Of a stretch of 64,000 nt of DNA, positions 1 through 7,584 are shown in pieces. The notes beneath the pieces were generated by a model that was given only the letters and a program-made list of their open reading frames with translations, had not been told where the DNA came from and ran no database searches. Position numbers and translations under genes: made by a program. Position 1 is the stretch's first letter. Each line of letters begins with the position of its first letter. Source of the stretch: Thalassolituus oleivorans MIL-1 (GTDB lineage: Bacteria; Pseudomonadota; Gammaproteobacteria; Pseudomonadales; Oceanobacteraceae). The DNA is taken from NCBI RefSeq assembly GCF_000355675.1, contig NC_020888.1, positions 469,001-533,000 on the forward strand, given 5' to 3'.

Positions 1-2
1 TT

Positions 3-1082
3 GCCAATCTTGCCTTAATGCGTGGCATGATCGGCGCGCCGGGGCGTGGGTTGTTACCACTGCGCGGCCACAGTAATGTGCAAGGCATTGGCACCATCGG
101 GGTGAAACCGGTATTGCCCGAGTATATTTTTCAAGGATTGCAGACCGAACTGAACGTCAGCTTTCCAGAAGCACCAGAAGGGTTAGATACGCTGGCGTGT
201 TTAGAGCGAGCCGCAGAAGGTAAAATGGATGCGGCGTTAATTCTTGGCGGCAATTTATATCAGGCGACGCCGAACTCGGTATGGGCGAAGCAGGCGTTAG
301 ATAAGGTCGGTTTTAAAGTCTATTTAACCACCACGCTGAATGCCGGCCATGTACACGTTTGTGATAACAGCGACGCGTTAATTTTACCCGTCATGGCACG
401 CGACGAAGAAGCTCAACCCACCACTCAAGAATCGATGTTTAATTATGTGCGGCTAAGTGATGGGGGTATTACTCGTCTGGCGCACGTGCGCTCTGAGGTT
501 GATATCCTCACTAGTATCGCGGTAAAAACCCTGCCACCAGAACAGTTCGATATGAGTGTGTTTAAATCACACCAAAGCATTCGCGAAACCATCGCTAATG
601 TGGTACCGGGTATGGAAGAGCTAGCGGATATTTCTGTGGCTAAACACGAATTTCATGTGTGTAATCGTGTGATGCACACACCGGAATTTAAAACCGATAA
701 TGGCAAAGGGCAGTTTGTATTTCATCCATTAATCGATAACAGCAAGGCCGATTATCCTTTCACCTTGATGAGCGTGCGCAGTGAAGGGCAATTTAACAGC
801 ATTATTTATGAGGAAAACGATAGCTATCGCGGCGTCGATAATCGCTGGACGGTGCTGCTGAATCCCGATGACATGAAAGCCATGGCGCTGAGTGCCGGTG
901 ATAAGATCGATGTGGTGTCTGCCCACGGAGTGATGAAATCCGTGCATGCGCAACCCTTCGACATTCCACAAGGCAATGTCATGGCTTACTACCCAGAGGC
1001 CAATGTATTGATTGGACTAGAGCGTGATAAACGCAGTCATACGCCTGCGTTTAAATCGGTGTCAGTGAAATTGGTCTATTAA
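3..1082 (+). CDS. FdhF/YdeP-type molybdopterin oxidoreductase, C-terminal part (5' end outside window)
   Basis: The reading frame is already open at base 3, before the first ATG at 18, so the gene begins upstream of the window. The visible 359 residues carry the conserved stretch PLRGHSNVQG near the start, typical of the FdhF/YdeP branch of the molybdopterin oxidoreductase family. The last third (from about residue 235) looks like the molydopterin-dinucleotide-binding domain, including RSEGQFN and a C-terminal hydrophobic strand region. Family members are cytoplasmic Mo/W-bis-MGD enzymes of formate-dehydrogenase type; the real substrate of YdeP-like proteins is mostly unknown. The metal-binding N-terminus cannot be seen. 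It converges on the fecR-like gene with a 4-bp overlap of the two 3' ends. Confidence 0.85.
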   Translation, partial: ANLALMRGMIGAPGRGLLPLRGHSNVQGIGTIGVKPVLPEYIFQGLQTELNVSFPEAPEGLDTLACLERAAEGKMDAALILGGNLYQATPNSVWAKQALDKVGFKVYLTTTLNAGHVHVCDNSDALILPVMARDEEAQPTTQESMFNYVRLSDGGITRLAHVRSEVDILTSIAVKTLPPEQFDMSVFKSHQSIRETIANVVPGMEELADISVAKHEFHVCNRVMHTPEFKTDNGKGQFVFHPLIDNSKADYPFTLMSVRSEGQFNSIIYEENDSYRGVDNRWTVLLNPDDMKAMALSAGDKIDVVSAHGVMKSVHAQPFDIPQGNVMAYYPEANVLIGLERDKRSHTPAFKSVSVKLVY

Positions 1083-2266
1083 TTAATCGGCTCAAGCGGC
1101 GCTAGCTCAATCGGAGCAATTGGCTCTAGATCAATCGGAGCAATTGGATCTAGATCAATGGGTTTAATCGGCTCTCGATCAATCGGTTTAATCGGAGCTC
1201 GATCAATCGGCTTAATCGGTTCTAGATCAATCGGCTTAATCGGTTCTAAATCAATCGGTTCAATTGGTGCTAAATCAATCGGCTTAATTGGAATCTGGTT
1301 AATCGGCGCAGGATCAATCTGACCAGGCATTCCTTCTGTTTGTTCAAGGCGCTGAATAACACTATTCATTGATTCGTTATTCAATAAATTACGAATATCT
1401 CTTAACAAGGCCCCATTAACAGAATCACCGCCTAAGTGTGCATCGCTATTGGCTGAACCCTTGTCTGTTACTGAAGGCAAGGTATCGGACAAGTTACCGA
1501 ATTCCATCGCTTGATTGTTTTGTGCAGTAGACGAACTTCCACTGCTGTTCTTACCGTCGCTGTCATCTTTATCGCTGTCATAGGACACGGCTTGGCTAAT
1601 ATCTAATGCTGGTGCAACGAAGACGATAGGAGCGTTCCCCTTAACGGCTAAGACACTACCTCCGGGTTTGGTTAAGTCTACTGTGCCTTGATCACTGGTA
1701 TAGCGAAAGGCCCCACTTTTTACCCAGCGCGCAGCACGAGGACCCGGCCCCATTAAAGCCGCGTAACTCACAGGTTCGGTGGTTGCAGGGAGTTTGATCT
1801 GAGGAAAGTAAGTCGCCGCTTGCTCAGAACTCAGCATGCCGACAACGCCTGTCGTGCCTAAAACGGCAATATCTGTATTAGGCTGTTTAATTTGAAAGAC
1901 CCCAGCTTGTCCATTGGCGATGTGCCCGGTAGAAAACTTCATCAGGCCTGCGTACTGGGTTATTTGTAAACGCCCAATATTAGTAGTTGCATCGTACTCA
2001 TAAATATCCAATGAGATATCGACATCGCCTGCGAAGGTGAATACCGTTTCGTCCAATAAAATGAGCTGAAATATTTGATCATGACGAGTACGAATATGAT
2101 CACCAATTAGGATGGCAGTACCACTAACGGAAGGGATTTCGACGCCATCGCGCTCAATAAATATATCGCCACGCAACCCTGCAATCACCCCTACCTGACT
2201 TGCTGCTGCGTTAATACTACAAAGAATGGAAAGGGCGATTAGGCTCAGTGCTCTAAATAATTTCAT
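1079..2266 (-). CDS. FecR-domain secreted protein with C-terminal PIxPIDxx repeats
   Basis: A signal peptide (MKLFRALSLIALSILCSINAAAS) is followed by a FecR-type domain over roughly residues 25-150. A Ser/Asp-rich linker follows, then a C-terminal tail of an 8-residue repeat of the type PIKPIDLE, encoded by about nine 24-bp units at roughly 1084-1305. The start at 2266 is preferred because AGGGG lies 9 nt upstream; two upstream in-frame ATGs (2272, 2275) abut that AGGGG. FecR domains in stand-alone secreted proteins often act as periplasmic or surface ligand-binding modules rather than sigma regulators, and no sigma factor is nearby. The gene lies 19 bp downstream of the outer-membrane protein gene and is probably co-transcribed. 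The repeat tail may be a spacer or wall-spanning rod; this is inference. Confidence 0.75.
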   Translation of the reverse strand: MKLFRALSLIALSILCSINAAASQVGVIAGLRGDIFIERDGVEIPSVSGTAILIGDHIRTRHDQIFQLILLDETVFTFAGDVDISLDIYEYDATTNIGRLQITQYAGLMKFSTGHIANGQAGVFQIKQPNTDIAVLGTTGVVGMLSSEQAATYFPQIKLPATTEPVSYAALMGPGPRAARWVKSGAFRYTSDQGTVDLTKPGGSVLAVKGNAPIVFVAPALDISQAVSYDSDKDDSDGKNSSGSSSTAQNNQAMEFGNLSDTLPSVTDKGSANSDAHLGGDSVNGALLRDIRNLLNNESMNSVIQRLEQTEGMPGQIDPAPINQIPIKPIDLAPIEPIDLEPIKPIDLEPIKPIDRAPIKPIDREPIKPIDLDPIAPIDLEPIAPIELAPLEPIN

Positions 2267-2285
2267 TGTCATCATCCCCTTACCA

Positions 2286-3731
2286 TTAAAATTCAAAACG
2301 CTTACGTAAAAGCGCCTGCCAACGGACATTGTTGTAGTCATAATTAGGAATGTTTGAATGATTACTTAAATATTCGCCTGATAAAGCGAGGGTGAAATTC
2401 TTAAACCCCGGTAAGTTGGCTGCTGTTTTACTGCCAGCGCCAATCGCCATAGCATCAACAAACCAAGCAATTGGAGATTCTAGCGTTATTGAAACTCGCA
2501 CCGGCGTATCTAAGCGAACTTTTCTCGGGTCCCCCGTAACGCTTTCGGCACTGCCTTTGTAGCTTGTTCGACCACCGCTGACATAGCTTGAGAGGCTATG
2601 GCCTGCGCCGAACATCCATAAATGACCAATGCTAGCGCTCCAAGCATCATATTCGTAATCTGTTGTATCGGGAGCATCGGTATTCTTATTGGTGTAATTA
2701 AGCCCTAGTGATAACTGTTGGCTGCTATTAAACGTTACCGAGCCATACAGACGTGCGTATACGCGATCACCAGAATTCATCTCTGCATTCTGGCTGGCGT
2801 CGCTATTCATATAGGTATCTGAAAACCAACCACTCGAAGCTATCGTGCGATAGGTGAGCTTCTGCTCACGTAAATACCACGAGTGACTAAGGCTCAATTG
2901 CGAGCCAACACTGCGCAGAAACGAATTACCATTTAGACGATGAAATGAGTAGTAGCCGAGTGTCGTTAGGTCTGAGCCGCCTAGATCAAAGCGCGCACCG
3001 GCGGAACTGTTGAGCGACGCGAAATCTTCATTGTCATAGTATGCTTGATTATCACGTGCGTACTCTAAAGACCCCAGTAGTCGGTGGCTGCGATACTGGC
3101 CAAACTTATACGCTATATCGTATCTAGCTGTGCCTTGAGTGCCGTAATCATCGACCTTTTCGATCTTGTATGGGAATTCAAAACCATAGAAAAGAATTGT
3201 ATCGCCTTCGGGCGCAGCATTACGGTTGTCATCGAAATGACCGCCTAAAGAGAAATCCAAAGATTGGTTTAAGCGTTTGTCTAATTCGTCGATTTTGCGT
3301 AGATAGTCGATAACTAAGGTTTGATTGTTTTGTGGCAGGCGAACACGGTCGACGCCTGTAAATTCTCGTTTAGCATCGCTCATCATATCGTTGTGATATA
3401 ACAAACTGGCGTATAGAACTCGTACTTGCTCTTGATGTGGCTCTAACAGCAAAAGGCGTTCAACTACTGGCAGAGCGGCTTTTAGTTCGCCGCCATCAAC
3501 TTTTTGCCGAAGATAACAATAATTTAGGCGGATGTTGTCGGGGTCTGCGAACACATCCGCAAACGAAACCACAGGACACGTGCTTTCCACCACCTTGGTT
3601 GGAACGTCGTTTATAGCAACAGATGGGGCAGTTTCTGAGCCACTGCCAGCATCCATCGTACGTGCCTGTTCGGCAGCAGAACCGCTCGCCCAAACAAGAC
3701 CCGATAAGGCTAATATTGCGAAATAGCGCAT
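2286..3731 (-). CDS. Outer-membrane TPR/beta-barrel protein (Slam-like architecture)
   Basis: The 481-residue protein begins with a signal peptide (MRYFAILALSGLVWASGSAA). An alpha-helical TPR-like segment follows at about residues 50-150 (PVVERLLLLEPHQEQVRVLYASLLYHND is typical, given here as a broken excerpt: PVVERLLLLEP ... VRVLYASLLY). From about residue 165 there are alternating amphipathic strands, and the chain ends in a terminal Phe (RKRFEF), the usual beta-barrel assembly signal. This TPR-plus-barrel plan matches the surface lipoprotein assembly modulator (Slam)/DUF560-like family, which exports surface proteins. The downstream FecR-repeat protein could be its client; that pairing is inference. 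The start at 3731 is chosen because the signal peptide begins there; the frame is open further upstream. Divergent from the DUF4112 gene across 49 bp. Confidence 0.7.
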   Translation of the reverse strand: MRYFAILALSGLVWASGSAAEQARTMDAGSGSETAPSVAINDVPTKVVESTCPVVSFADVFADPDNIRLNYCYLRQKVDGGELKAALPVVERLLLLEPHQEQVRVLYASLLYHNDMMSDAKREFTGVDRVRLPQNNQTLVIDYLRKIDELDKRLNQSLDFSLGGHFDDNRNAAPEGDTILFYGFEFPYKIEKVDDYGTQGTARYDIAYKFGQYRSHRLLGSLEYARDNQAYYDNEDFASLNSSAGARFDLGGSDLTTLGYYSFHRLNGNSFLRSVGSQLSLSHSWYLREQKLTYRTIASSGWFSDTYMNSDASQNAEMNSGDRVYARLYGSVTFNSSQQLSLGLNYTNKNTDAPDTTDYEYDAWSASIGHLWMFGAGHSLSSYVSGGRTSYKGSAESVTGDPRKVRLDTPVRVSITLESPIAWFVDAMAIGAGSKTAANLPGFKNFTLALSGEYLSNHSNIPNYDYNNVRWQALLRKRFEF

Positions 3732-3780
3732 AATAAAATCAACAATCTCAGAAGGCTCAAGTATACAGGAGGGATTTTGA

Positions 3781-4128
3781 ATGTCAGAGACTAAATCGAA
3801 CGCAGAATGCCTAAAGCGCATTGAAGCCTTTGCGCATCTAATGGATGCCCAATTCCGTATTCCTTTTACCAATATCTCCATTGGTATCGACGGACTGATC
3901 GGCTTAATACCAGGTGTTGGCGACGGCATTGCATTCTTACTGGCACTCTACCCAGTGATAGAGGCGCGACGCATGGGGGCTGGTTTTGGCTTGATCGCTA
4001 AAATGATGTTGAACATCGCCATTGATACCGTCATCGGCTCGGTGCCGATACTGGGTGACATTTTTGACATTGGCTTTAAAGCGAATATACGTAATGCAAA
4101 ATTGCTGCGGAAGTTCTTAGGGCTTTAG
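3781..4128 (+). CDS. DUF4112 small membrane protein
   Basis: The 115-residue protein has the DUF4112 signature GIDGLIGLIPGVGDGI at about residues 35-50, followed by a hydrophobic segment (AFLLALYPVIEA) and a second one around residues 70-95 (MMLNIAIDTVIGSVPILGD). Family members are small inner-membrane proteins of unknown function. A GGAGGG-type ribosome site lies just before the ATG. It is divergent from the outer-membrane protein gene, with a short shared promoter region. The toxin remnant begins only about 20 bp downstream, so the 3' side of this gene is a junction between core and accessory DNA. Confidence 0.8.
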   Translation: MSETKSNAECLKRIEAFAHLMDAQFRIPFTNISIGIDGLIGLIPGVGDGIAFLLALYPVIEARRMGAGFGLIAKMMLNIAIDTVIGSVPILGDIFDIGFKANIRNAKLLRKFLGL

Positions 4129-4148
4129 CACTAATCGCAGATGCCTAG

Positions 4149-4937
4149 AATGACCCCCTAGCGCTAGCCGCTTTTTTTGATCGCTATTTCAGTGATGAAA
4201 ATACGCAGAAACTAAACTCTATTATCGGATCAGCCAGCACAGCAGCGGTTGCTCGCTTAGATAACTTTGAGAAAGCCATCGTTAATTACCAGAAATCATT
4301 GAATGGACTACGTACTTTAATCGCGTCGAATAATCACGGGCGAGGGCAATCCGCGGCAGTCCAGCAAGCCAAAGTACGCGTTCGTGAAGCTTATGCAGAG
4401 TTAAAAGCTCGTTATGGCATCGAATTACAAAAATTTTCACCAGAAGCGGTACGCGCTAAAAATCGCGGCACCGCATTCAGCAATGCCGAGCGCGGCATTA
4501 CACTCGCAACGCGTAATCCCAACTCCCCGAAAACTGATGTGCGACTAAACGTCGAAGGTCAACTTCAAGCCAGCCAACTAGCGCGTATGGGTAAGCTAGT
4601 GAATGGCCTTGGTAACACAGCCATTGTGGTCGATGCAGGCCTGCGTGTAGTTAAAGTTATGGATATTGAAGCCGAAGGTGGCGACTGGATGCGGGAAGGG
4701 GCTAAGCAGATGACGGGGTTTGGTTTTGGAGCTGCGGCAGGGATGTTTTTTGGTAAGATAACATTTGCAGGGGGAACTGCTATTGCGCTGCAAGCCGGTC
4801 TTACTCTGGCCGGTCCCGTTGGATGGTTAGTATTGGGGGCTATTTTTGCTACAAGTTTTACGGTTGGCTATGTAGTAGGTTCTAAAGCGGATGATCTTGG
4901 CCAGATAGCTTCAGATCGTTTACTGGAAATATTCTAG
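4149..4937 (+). pseudogene. 5'-truncated glycine-rich membrane toxin (C-terminal part of a polymorphic effector)
   Basis: The frame opens right after a stop at 4146-4148 and runs 262 codons to 4937, but the first possible start is a TTG at 4299. The upstream codons (reading PLALAAFFDRYF ...) look like ordinary protein, so the gene has lost its 5' part. The C-terminal 70 residues are rich in small residues (GFGFGAAAGMFFGK, LAGPVGWLVLGAIFATSF, VGYVVGSKADDL), a glycine-zipper-like membrane region seen in pore-forming or membrane-disrupting effector toxins. A two-TM gene follows after 1 bp, the usual toxin-immunity arrangement. A second copy of the last 35 codons lies at 7004-7111 with its own paralogous partner. 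The family name is unknown; toxin activity is inferred from layout and composition. Confidence 0.6.
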
Positions 4938-4938
4938 C

Positions 4939-5298
4939 GTGAATGTATTCGATATTTTATTAATATCTTGGGTTTTCTCATTTTTGGTTATTGCCGTTAG
5001 TTGGGTGATATTCAGCCGGTTTTCGATACCTGCAATAGATAAACGCATGGCCGAGGCTGGCGCACCAAAATCTTGCCCCATAGATATTATGGGTTTGAGA
5101 GTGTTTACGATAGCTAATGCTATTTCATTGCCTGTAGGGAATCCGCTTAATCATAGGCATGATCCCTTTATTGACGTCGATACAGTGCGGAAGTATGTAA
5201 CCCCAACTGAAAAGAGGCTGGGGCTCATTCTTTCGCTTTCAATATATACATTTTTAACGTTGACGATTGTCGCCTCATTCTATATCCCGGATAAATAG
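4939..5298 (+). CDS. Putative immunity protein, two-TM, copy 1
   Basis: GTG start 1 bp after the toxin stop, so translation is probably coupled. The 119-residue protein has an N-terminal transmembrane segment (about residues 5-27), a conserved cytoplasmic or periplasmic middle part (IPAIDKRMAEAG, DIMGLRVFTIANAI, GNPLNHRHDPFID) and a C-terminal transmembrane segment (about 93-115). It is clearly paralogous to the protein at 7113-7472, which shares IDKRMxxAG, DIMGLRV and GNPLNH. A small inner-membrane protein directly after a membrane-toxin C-terminus is the expected form of an immunity protein. No known immunity family was recognised. Confidence 0.6.
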   Translation: MNVFDILLISWVFSFLVIAVSWVIFSRFSIPAIDKRMAEAGAPKSCPIDIMGLRVFTIANAISLPVGNPLNHRHDPFIDVDTVRKYVTPTEKRLGLILSLSIYTFLTLTIVASFYIPDK

Positions 5299-5356
5299 TT
5301 TCTTCGATCTGCGCTATGAAGAATTCTGAAGAATTCAAGTAAATTGGAATTAAAAA

Positions 5357-5397
5357 TTCAAGGGGTCAAATTCAAGGGGTCAAAATTCAAGGGGTCA
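5357..5397 (+). repeat. Three tandem TTCAAGGGGTCA units at the left end of the RAYT element
   Basis: The 12-mer TTCAAGGGGTCA occurs at 5357-5368, 5371-5382 and 5386-5397, separated by 2-3 bases. The last copy runs into the terminal inverted repeat of the RAYT element. Its reverse complement (TGACCCCTTGAA) follows the solo element ends near 6973-6985, 6989-7000 and 7571-7582. The stacked copies look like traces of repeated insertion or excision at the same point. Confidence 0.8.
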
Positions 5398-6211
5398 GAG
5401 TCGTTGATTTCTTGGAAGATAAAAGCTCTCAATATTTGCGTACTCTTTGTAGATTTTATTAATATGCTGACATCACTTGTTTCAAGGAAGAAACGATGGC
5501 TCGAAGACCGCGACTATATTTGCCAGGTTGCCCGCTACATATTATTCAGCGCGGAAATAATCGCGATGCCTGTTTTCGTGATAACTCGGACTACAAGGCA
5601 TATCTGCATTTCATGCGTGAAGCTGCTACACAATATGGTGTAGCAATTCATGCCTTTGTTCTCATGACTAATCATGTTCATATTTTGGCAACTCCTTCAA
5701 CAGAAGAGTCTGTGAGCCGTATGATGCAATCCATTGGCCGACGCTATGTTCAGCATTTTAATTATGCATATTCACGCACGGGAACGTTATGGGAAGGGCG
5801 CTACAAGTCGACGCTTGTCGATACAGATAATTATCTATTGACTGTGTATCGCTATATTGAGTTGAACCCTGTGCGGGCAGGAATGGTAGGGCACCCGGCG
5901 GATTATCCTTGGTCGAGTTACTCCTACAATGCGGCGAGTGTGGAGATTCAAATGCTGACGCCACACGAGAGTTATCTCGCCCTTGGCAAAACATCAGCGT
6001 TGCGAGAAAGTGCGTATCGAGATCTATTTCAATCTCACATTCCCGACATGGATATAAACGCTATTCGTTTCGCAACCAATAAATCTTGGGTGCTAGGTAG
6101 TGAGAAGTTTATTGAGCAATTTGAACGCCGAGTGGGAGTTGCCGGTAAAACAGCAGGGCATGGTGGTGATCGGAAATCGAAAGCGTATAAGAAATCAACG
6201 ACTCTGACCCA
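5391..6211 (+). mobile_element. RAYT (REP-associated tyrosine transposase) element with 22-bp inverted ends
   Basis: A perfect 22-bp inverted repeat is visible: 5392-5413 is the reverse complement of 6189-6210. It encloses a single Y1 transposase gene, and the right repeat lies inside the last codons of that gene. Each repeat carries GGGTCAGAGTCG. Such single-gene units with palindromic ends belong to the TnpA-REP/RAYT group related to IS200/IS605. Two further copies of the right end only are present at 6912-6979 and 7523-7576. Confidence 0.8.
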
Positions 6212-6215
6212 TTGA
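5496..6215 (+). CDS. REP-associated tyrosine transposase (Y1_Tnp, TnpA-REP family)
   Basis: The 239-residue protein starts MARRPRLYLPGCPLHIIQRG, the standard N-terminus of this family. It has the HUH metal-binding motif (MTNHVHIL, about residues 57-64), and the catalytic Tyr is expected in the ESVSRMMQSIGRRYVQ helix (about 72-88). LWEGRYKS and the conserved YIELNPVRAGMV (about 120-131) also match. It cuts single-stranded DNA at palindromic REP-like ends. ATG at 5496 follows AAGGAAG. The last codons overlap the right inverted repeat, so mobilised ends carry coding sequence. Confidence 0.92.
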   Translation: MARRPRLYLPGCPLHIIQRGNNRDACFRDNSDYKAYLHFMREAATQYGVAIHAFVLMTNHVHILATPSTEESVSRMMQSIGRRYVQHFNYAYSRTGTLWEGRYKSTLVDTDNYLLTVYRYIELNPVRAGMVGHPADYPWSSYSYNAASVEIQMLTPHESYLALGKTSALRESAYRDLFQSHIPDMDINAIRFATNKSWVLGSEKFIEQFERRVGVAGKTAGHGGDRKSKAYKKSTTLTH

Positions 6216-6232
6216 ATCTCTTGAATCTGAAT

Positions 6233-6532
6233 CTATGTCAGGTGTCGCCGTGGGTCTTGGCGGCCATGAAGTACGCGGATAATTTCTACTGTATTGGTAG
6301 TGACTCTGTAAAACAGAGTATGGCTTTCAATAGGAATGCTTCTGACATCAAGCAAGAGTTCGGTTCGCTCAGCGCCCATCAACGGTTGTTCGGTAAGAGA
6401 CCAAAAGTGCTCTTTGAGAGTTTCTAGATAACTGTCGGATTGGGCTGCTCCCCATTGCCTAAGTCCGTACTGATAAATGTCCTTAAGATCAGTCTTGGCG
6501 GCAGGCGCAATAACAAGTTGGCGTGCTGGCAT
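6233..6532 (-). CDS. parE: ParE-family toxin of a type II toxin-antitoxin pair
   Basis: The 99-residue basic protein has ParE/RelE-fold features: an N-terminal strand-helix (LVIAPAAKTDLKDIYQYG), a central turn followed by SIPIESHTLFYRV, and the C-terminal strand VEIIRVLHGRQDPRRHL, typical of ParE toxins. ParE toxins poison DNA gyrase. It lies 5 bp downstream of the antitoxin gene and is co-transcribed with it. The pair sits between the RAYT element and a solo RAYT end, reading against both, which suggests passenger insertion in the toxin island. Confidence 0.88.
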   Translation of the reverse strand: MPARQLVIAPAAKTDLKDIYQYGLRQWGAAQSDSYLETLKEHFWSLTEQPLMGAERTELLLDVRSIPIESHTLFYRVTTNTVEIIRVLHGRQDPRRHLT

Positions 6533-6537
6533 TTGGT

Positions 6538-6795
6538 TCAGGCCTTGATGTCGTCAAACAATGAGTCTAGTGCGGCTTTTGATTCAATGGTGATGCCTGC
6601 TCCGCGATCCAGTTCATCCGTGCCTGTTTTCAGTTGCTCGCGCAGGTGAGCCAGTTTTACTTCGTGAATCCAGTCTTCGTGTGTATCCATAAAGCGTAGT
6701 GCTTCACGAATCACCTCGCTGGCGTTGTTGTATAAGCCGCTTTCAACTTTGGCTTTAACGCGAGACTCCAGTTCGGCAGTCAGGGATACATGCAT
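6538..6795 (-). CDS. parD: ParD-family antitoxin
   Basis: The 85-residue protein begins MHVSLTAELESRVKAKVESG, a ribbon-helix-helix DNA-binding module, with the ParD-typical YNNASEVIREALRFM at about residues 22-36. The acidic C-terminal tail (IESKAALDSLFDDIKA) would wrap the ParE toxin. The start at 6795 is chosen over a TTG four codons upstream because GGAG lies 6 bases before it. ParD normally represses its own operon; no operator was defined here. Confidence 0.88.
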   Translation of the reverse strand: MHVSLTAELESRVKAKVESGLYNNASEVIREALRFMDTHEDWIHEVKLAHLREQLKTGTDELDRGAGITIESKAALDSLFDDIKA

Positions 6796-6911
6796 AATGA
6801 TCTCCAAAGGCAGATGTTTATGCAGTTTATGCTAGGTCGCCATACAAAGATTGTCAATCTTTGTATATTCGTGACTGGTGGGGGCAGACGGTTTTACACA
6901 CCATTTTAATC

Positions 6912-6979
6912 CGTAAAACAGCAGGGTATGGTGGTGATCGGAAGTCGAAGGCGTATAAGAAATCAACGACTCTGACCCC
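6912..6979 (+). repeat. Solo 3' end of a RAYT element, copy 2
   Basis: About 68 bases match the last part of the RAYT gene (first copy about 6144-6210), including GGTGGTGATCGGAA and the right inverted repeat with CGACTCTGACCCC. The rest of the element is absent. It differs from the full copy at a few positions, so it derives from a related copy rather than a recent duplication of this one. It ends just before the second toxin remnant. Confidence 0.8.
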
Positions 6980-7003
6980 TTGAATCTCTGACCCCTTGAA
7001 TCT

Positions 7004-7111
7004 CTTGGTGGAATATTCGCGGGAAGCTTGGCCGTCGGGTATTTTGTTGGCTCTAAGGTCGATAGCCTGAGCCAAGATGGCGCAGAATGGATCATGAGGA
7101 GTGTGGATTAA
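7004..7111 (+). pseudogene. Remnant of the last 35 codons of a second membrane toxin
   Basis: In frame from 7004 the sequence reads LGGIFAGSLAVGYFVGSK then VDSLSQDGAEWIMRSVD and stops at 7109-7111. This parallels the end of the first toxin (LGAIFATSFTVGYVVGSK, ADDLGQIASDRLLEIF). Everything upstream is replaced by RAYT-end sequence, so this is a bare C-terminal tip. It is followed after 1 bp by the ATG of its immunity-like gene. It is evidence for a tandem array of toxin-immunity cassettes. Confidence 0.75.
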
Positions 7112-7112
7112 A

Positions 7113-7472
7113 ATGACGATTGAGGCGGTAGTTTTCACAAGCTTTTTCTCGCTATTTCTTGTATCTGCGGTTCTCTGGTTTGTCTTCTCTTACGGCGTTA
7201 TACCAAAAATCGATAAAAGGATGGAGGACGCGGGGGAGAGTAGGGCTTGTTCTACTGATATCATGGGATTAAGAGTTTTGATGATTGCGACTGCAATCGG
7301 CGTACCTATGGGTAATCCGTTGAACCATGATGGGAACCCTCTTATCGATGCCCGGAGTATCAGACCTTACGCGCTTAAAGCGGAAAAGCTGATAGGTACG
7401 GCGTTGGTTGTCTCTTTCTACTCTGCAATGTTAATTGGATTGATCGGCTCGTTCTTTATTCCTGAGTCCTGA
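7113..7472 (+). CDS. Putative immunity protein, two-TM, copy 2
   Basis: The 119-residue protein (ATG 7113; a GTG at 7101 is also in frame but lies inside the toxin tail) has TM segments at about residues 8-28 and 92-114. It shares IDKRMEDAG, DIMGLRVLMIATAI and GNPLNHDGNPLID with the protein at 4939-5298. It has outlived its toxin, as orphan immunity genes in polymorphic-toxin loci often do, where they give protection against kin toxins. The immunity role is inferred from position and paralogy. Confidence 0.6.
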   Translation: MTIEAVVFTSFFSLFLVSAVLWFVFSYGVIPKIDKRMEDAGESRACSTDIMGLRVLMIATAIGVPMGNPLNHDGNPLIDARSIRPYALKAEKLIGTALVVSFYSAMLIGLIGSFFIPES

Positions 7473-7522
7473 TCCAAGGTCAGAGCTTTGCCTCGATAAT
7501 AATCGAGACAGTCATTTTAAGG

Positions 7523-7576
7523 AGCATGGTGGTGATCGGAAGTCGAAGGCGTATAAGAAATCAACGACTCTGACCC
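7523..7576 (+). repeat. Solo 3' end of a RAYT element, copy 3
   Basis: This 54-base segment repeats GCATGGTGGTGATCGGAA through CGACTCTGACCCC, almost identical to 6926-6979. It lies about 50 bp after the second immunity gene and is followed by TTGAATC and the IS3 remnant. With copies 1 and 2, the same end lies after toxin-immunity unit 1, before the unit 2 tip, and after unit 2. Confidence 0.8.
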
Positions 7577-7584
7577 CTTGAATC

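Noticed and set aside
5344..5643. Plus-strand 99-codon frame over the TTCAAGGGGTCA repeats (KIQGVKFKGSKFKGS)
   Set aside because: It is a translation of the repeats and overlaps the RAYT gene in the wrong frame.
6854..7138. Minus-strand frames through the solo RAYT end and toxin tip
   Set aside because: They are the reverse of repeat DNA and of the toxin/immunity junction, which is explained by homology in the other strand.
5357..7582. CRISPR-like reading of the repeats
   Set aside because: Units are not evenly spaced, there are no unique spacers of constant length and no cas genes; they are transposon ends.
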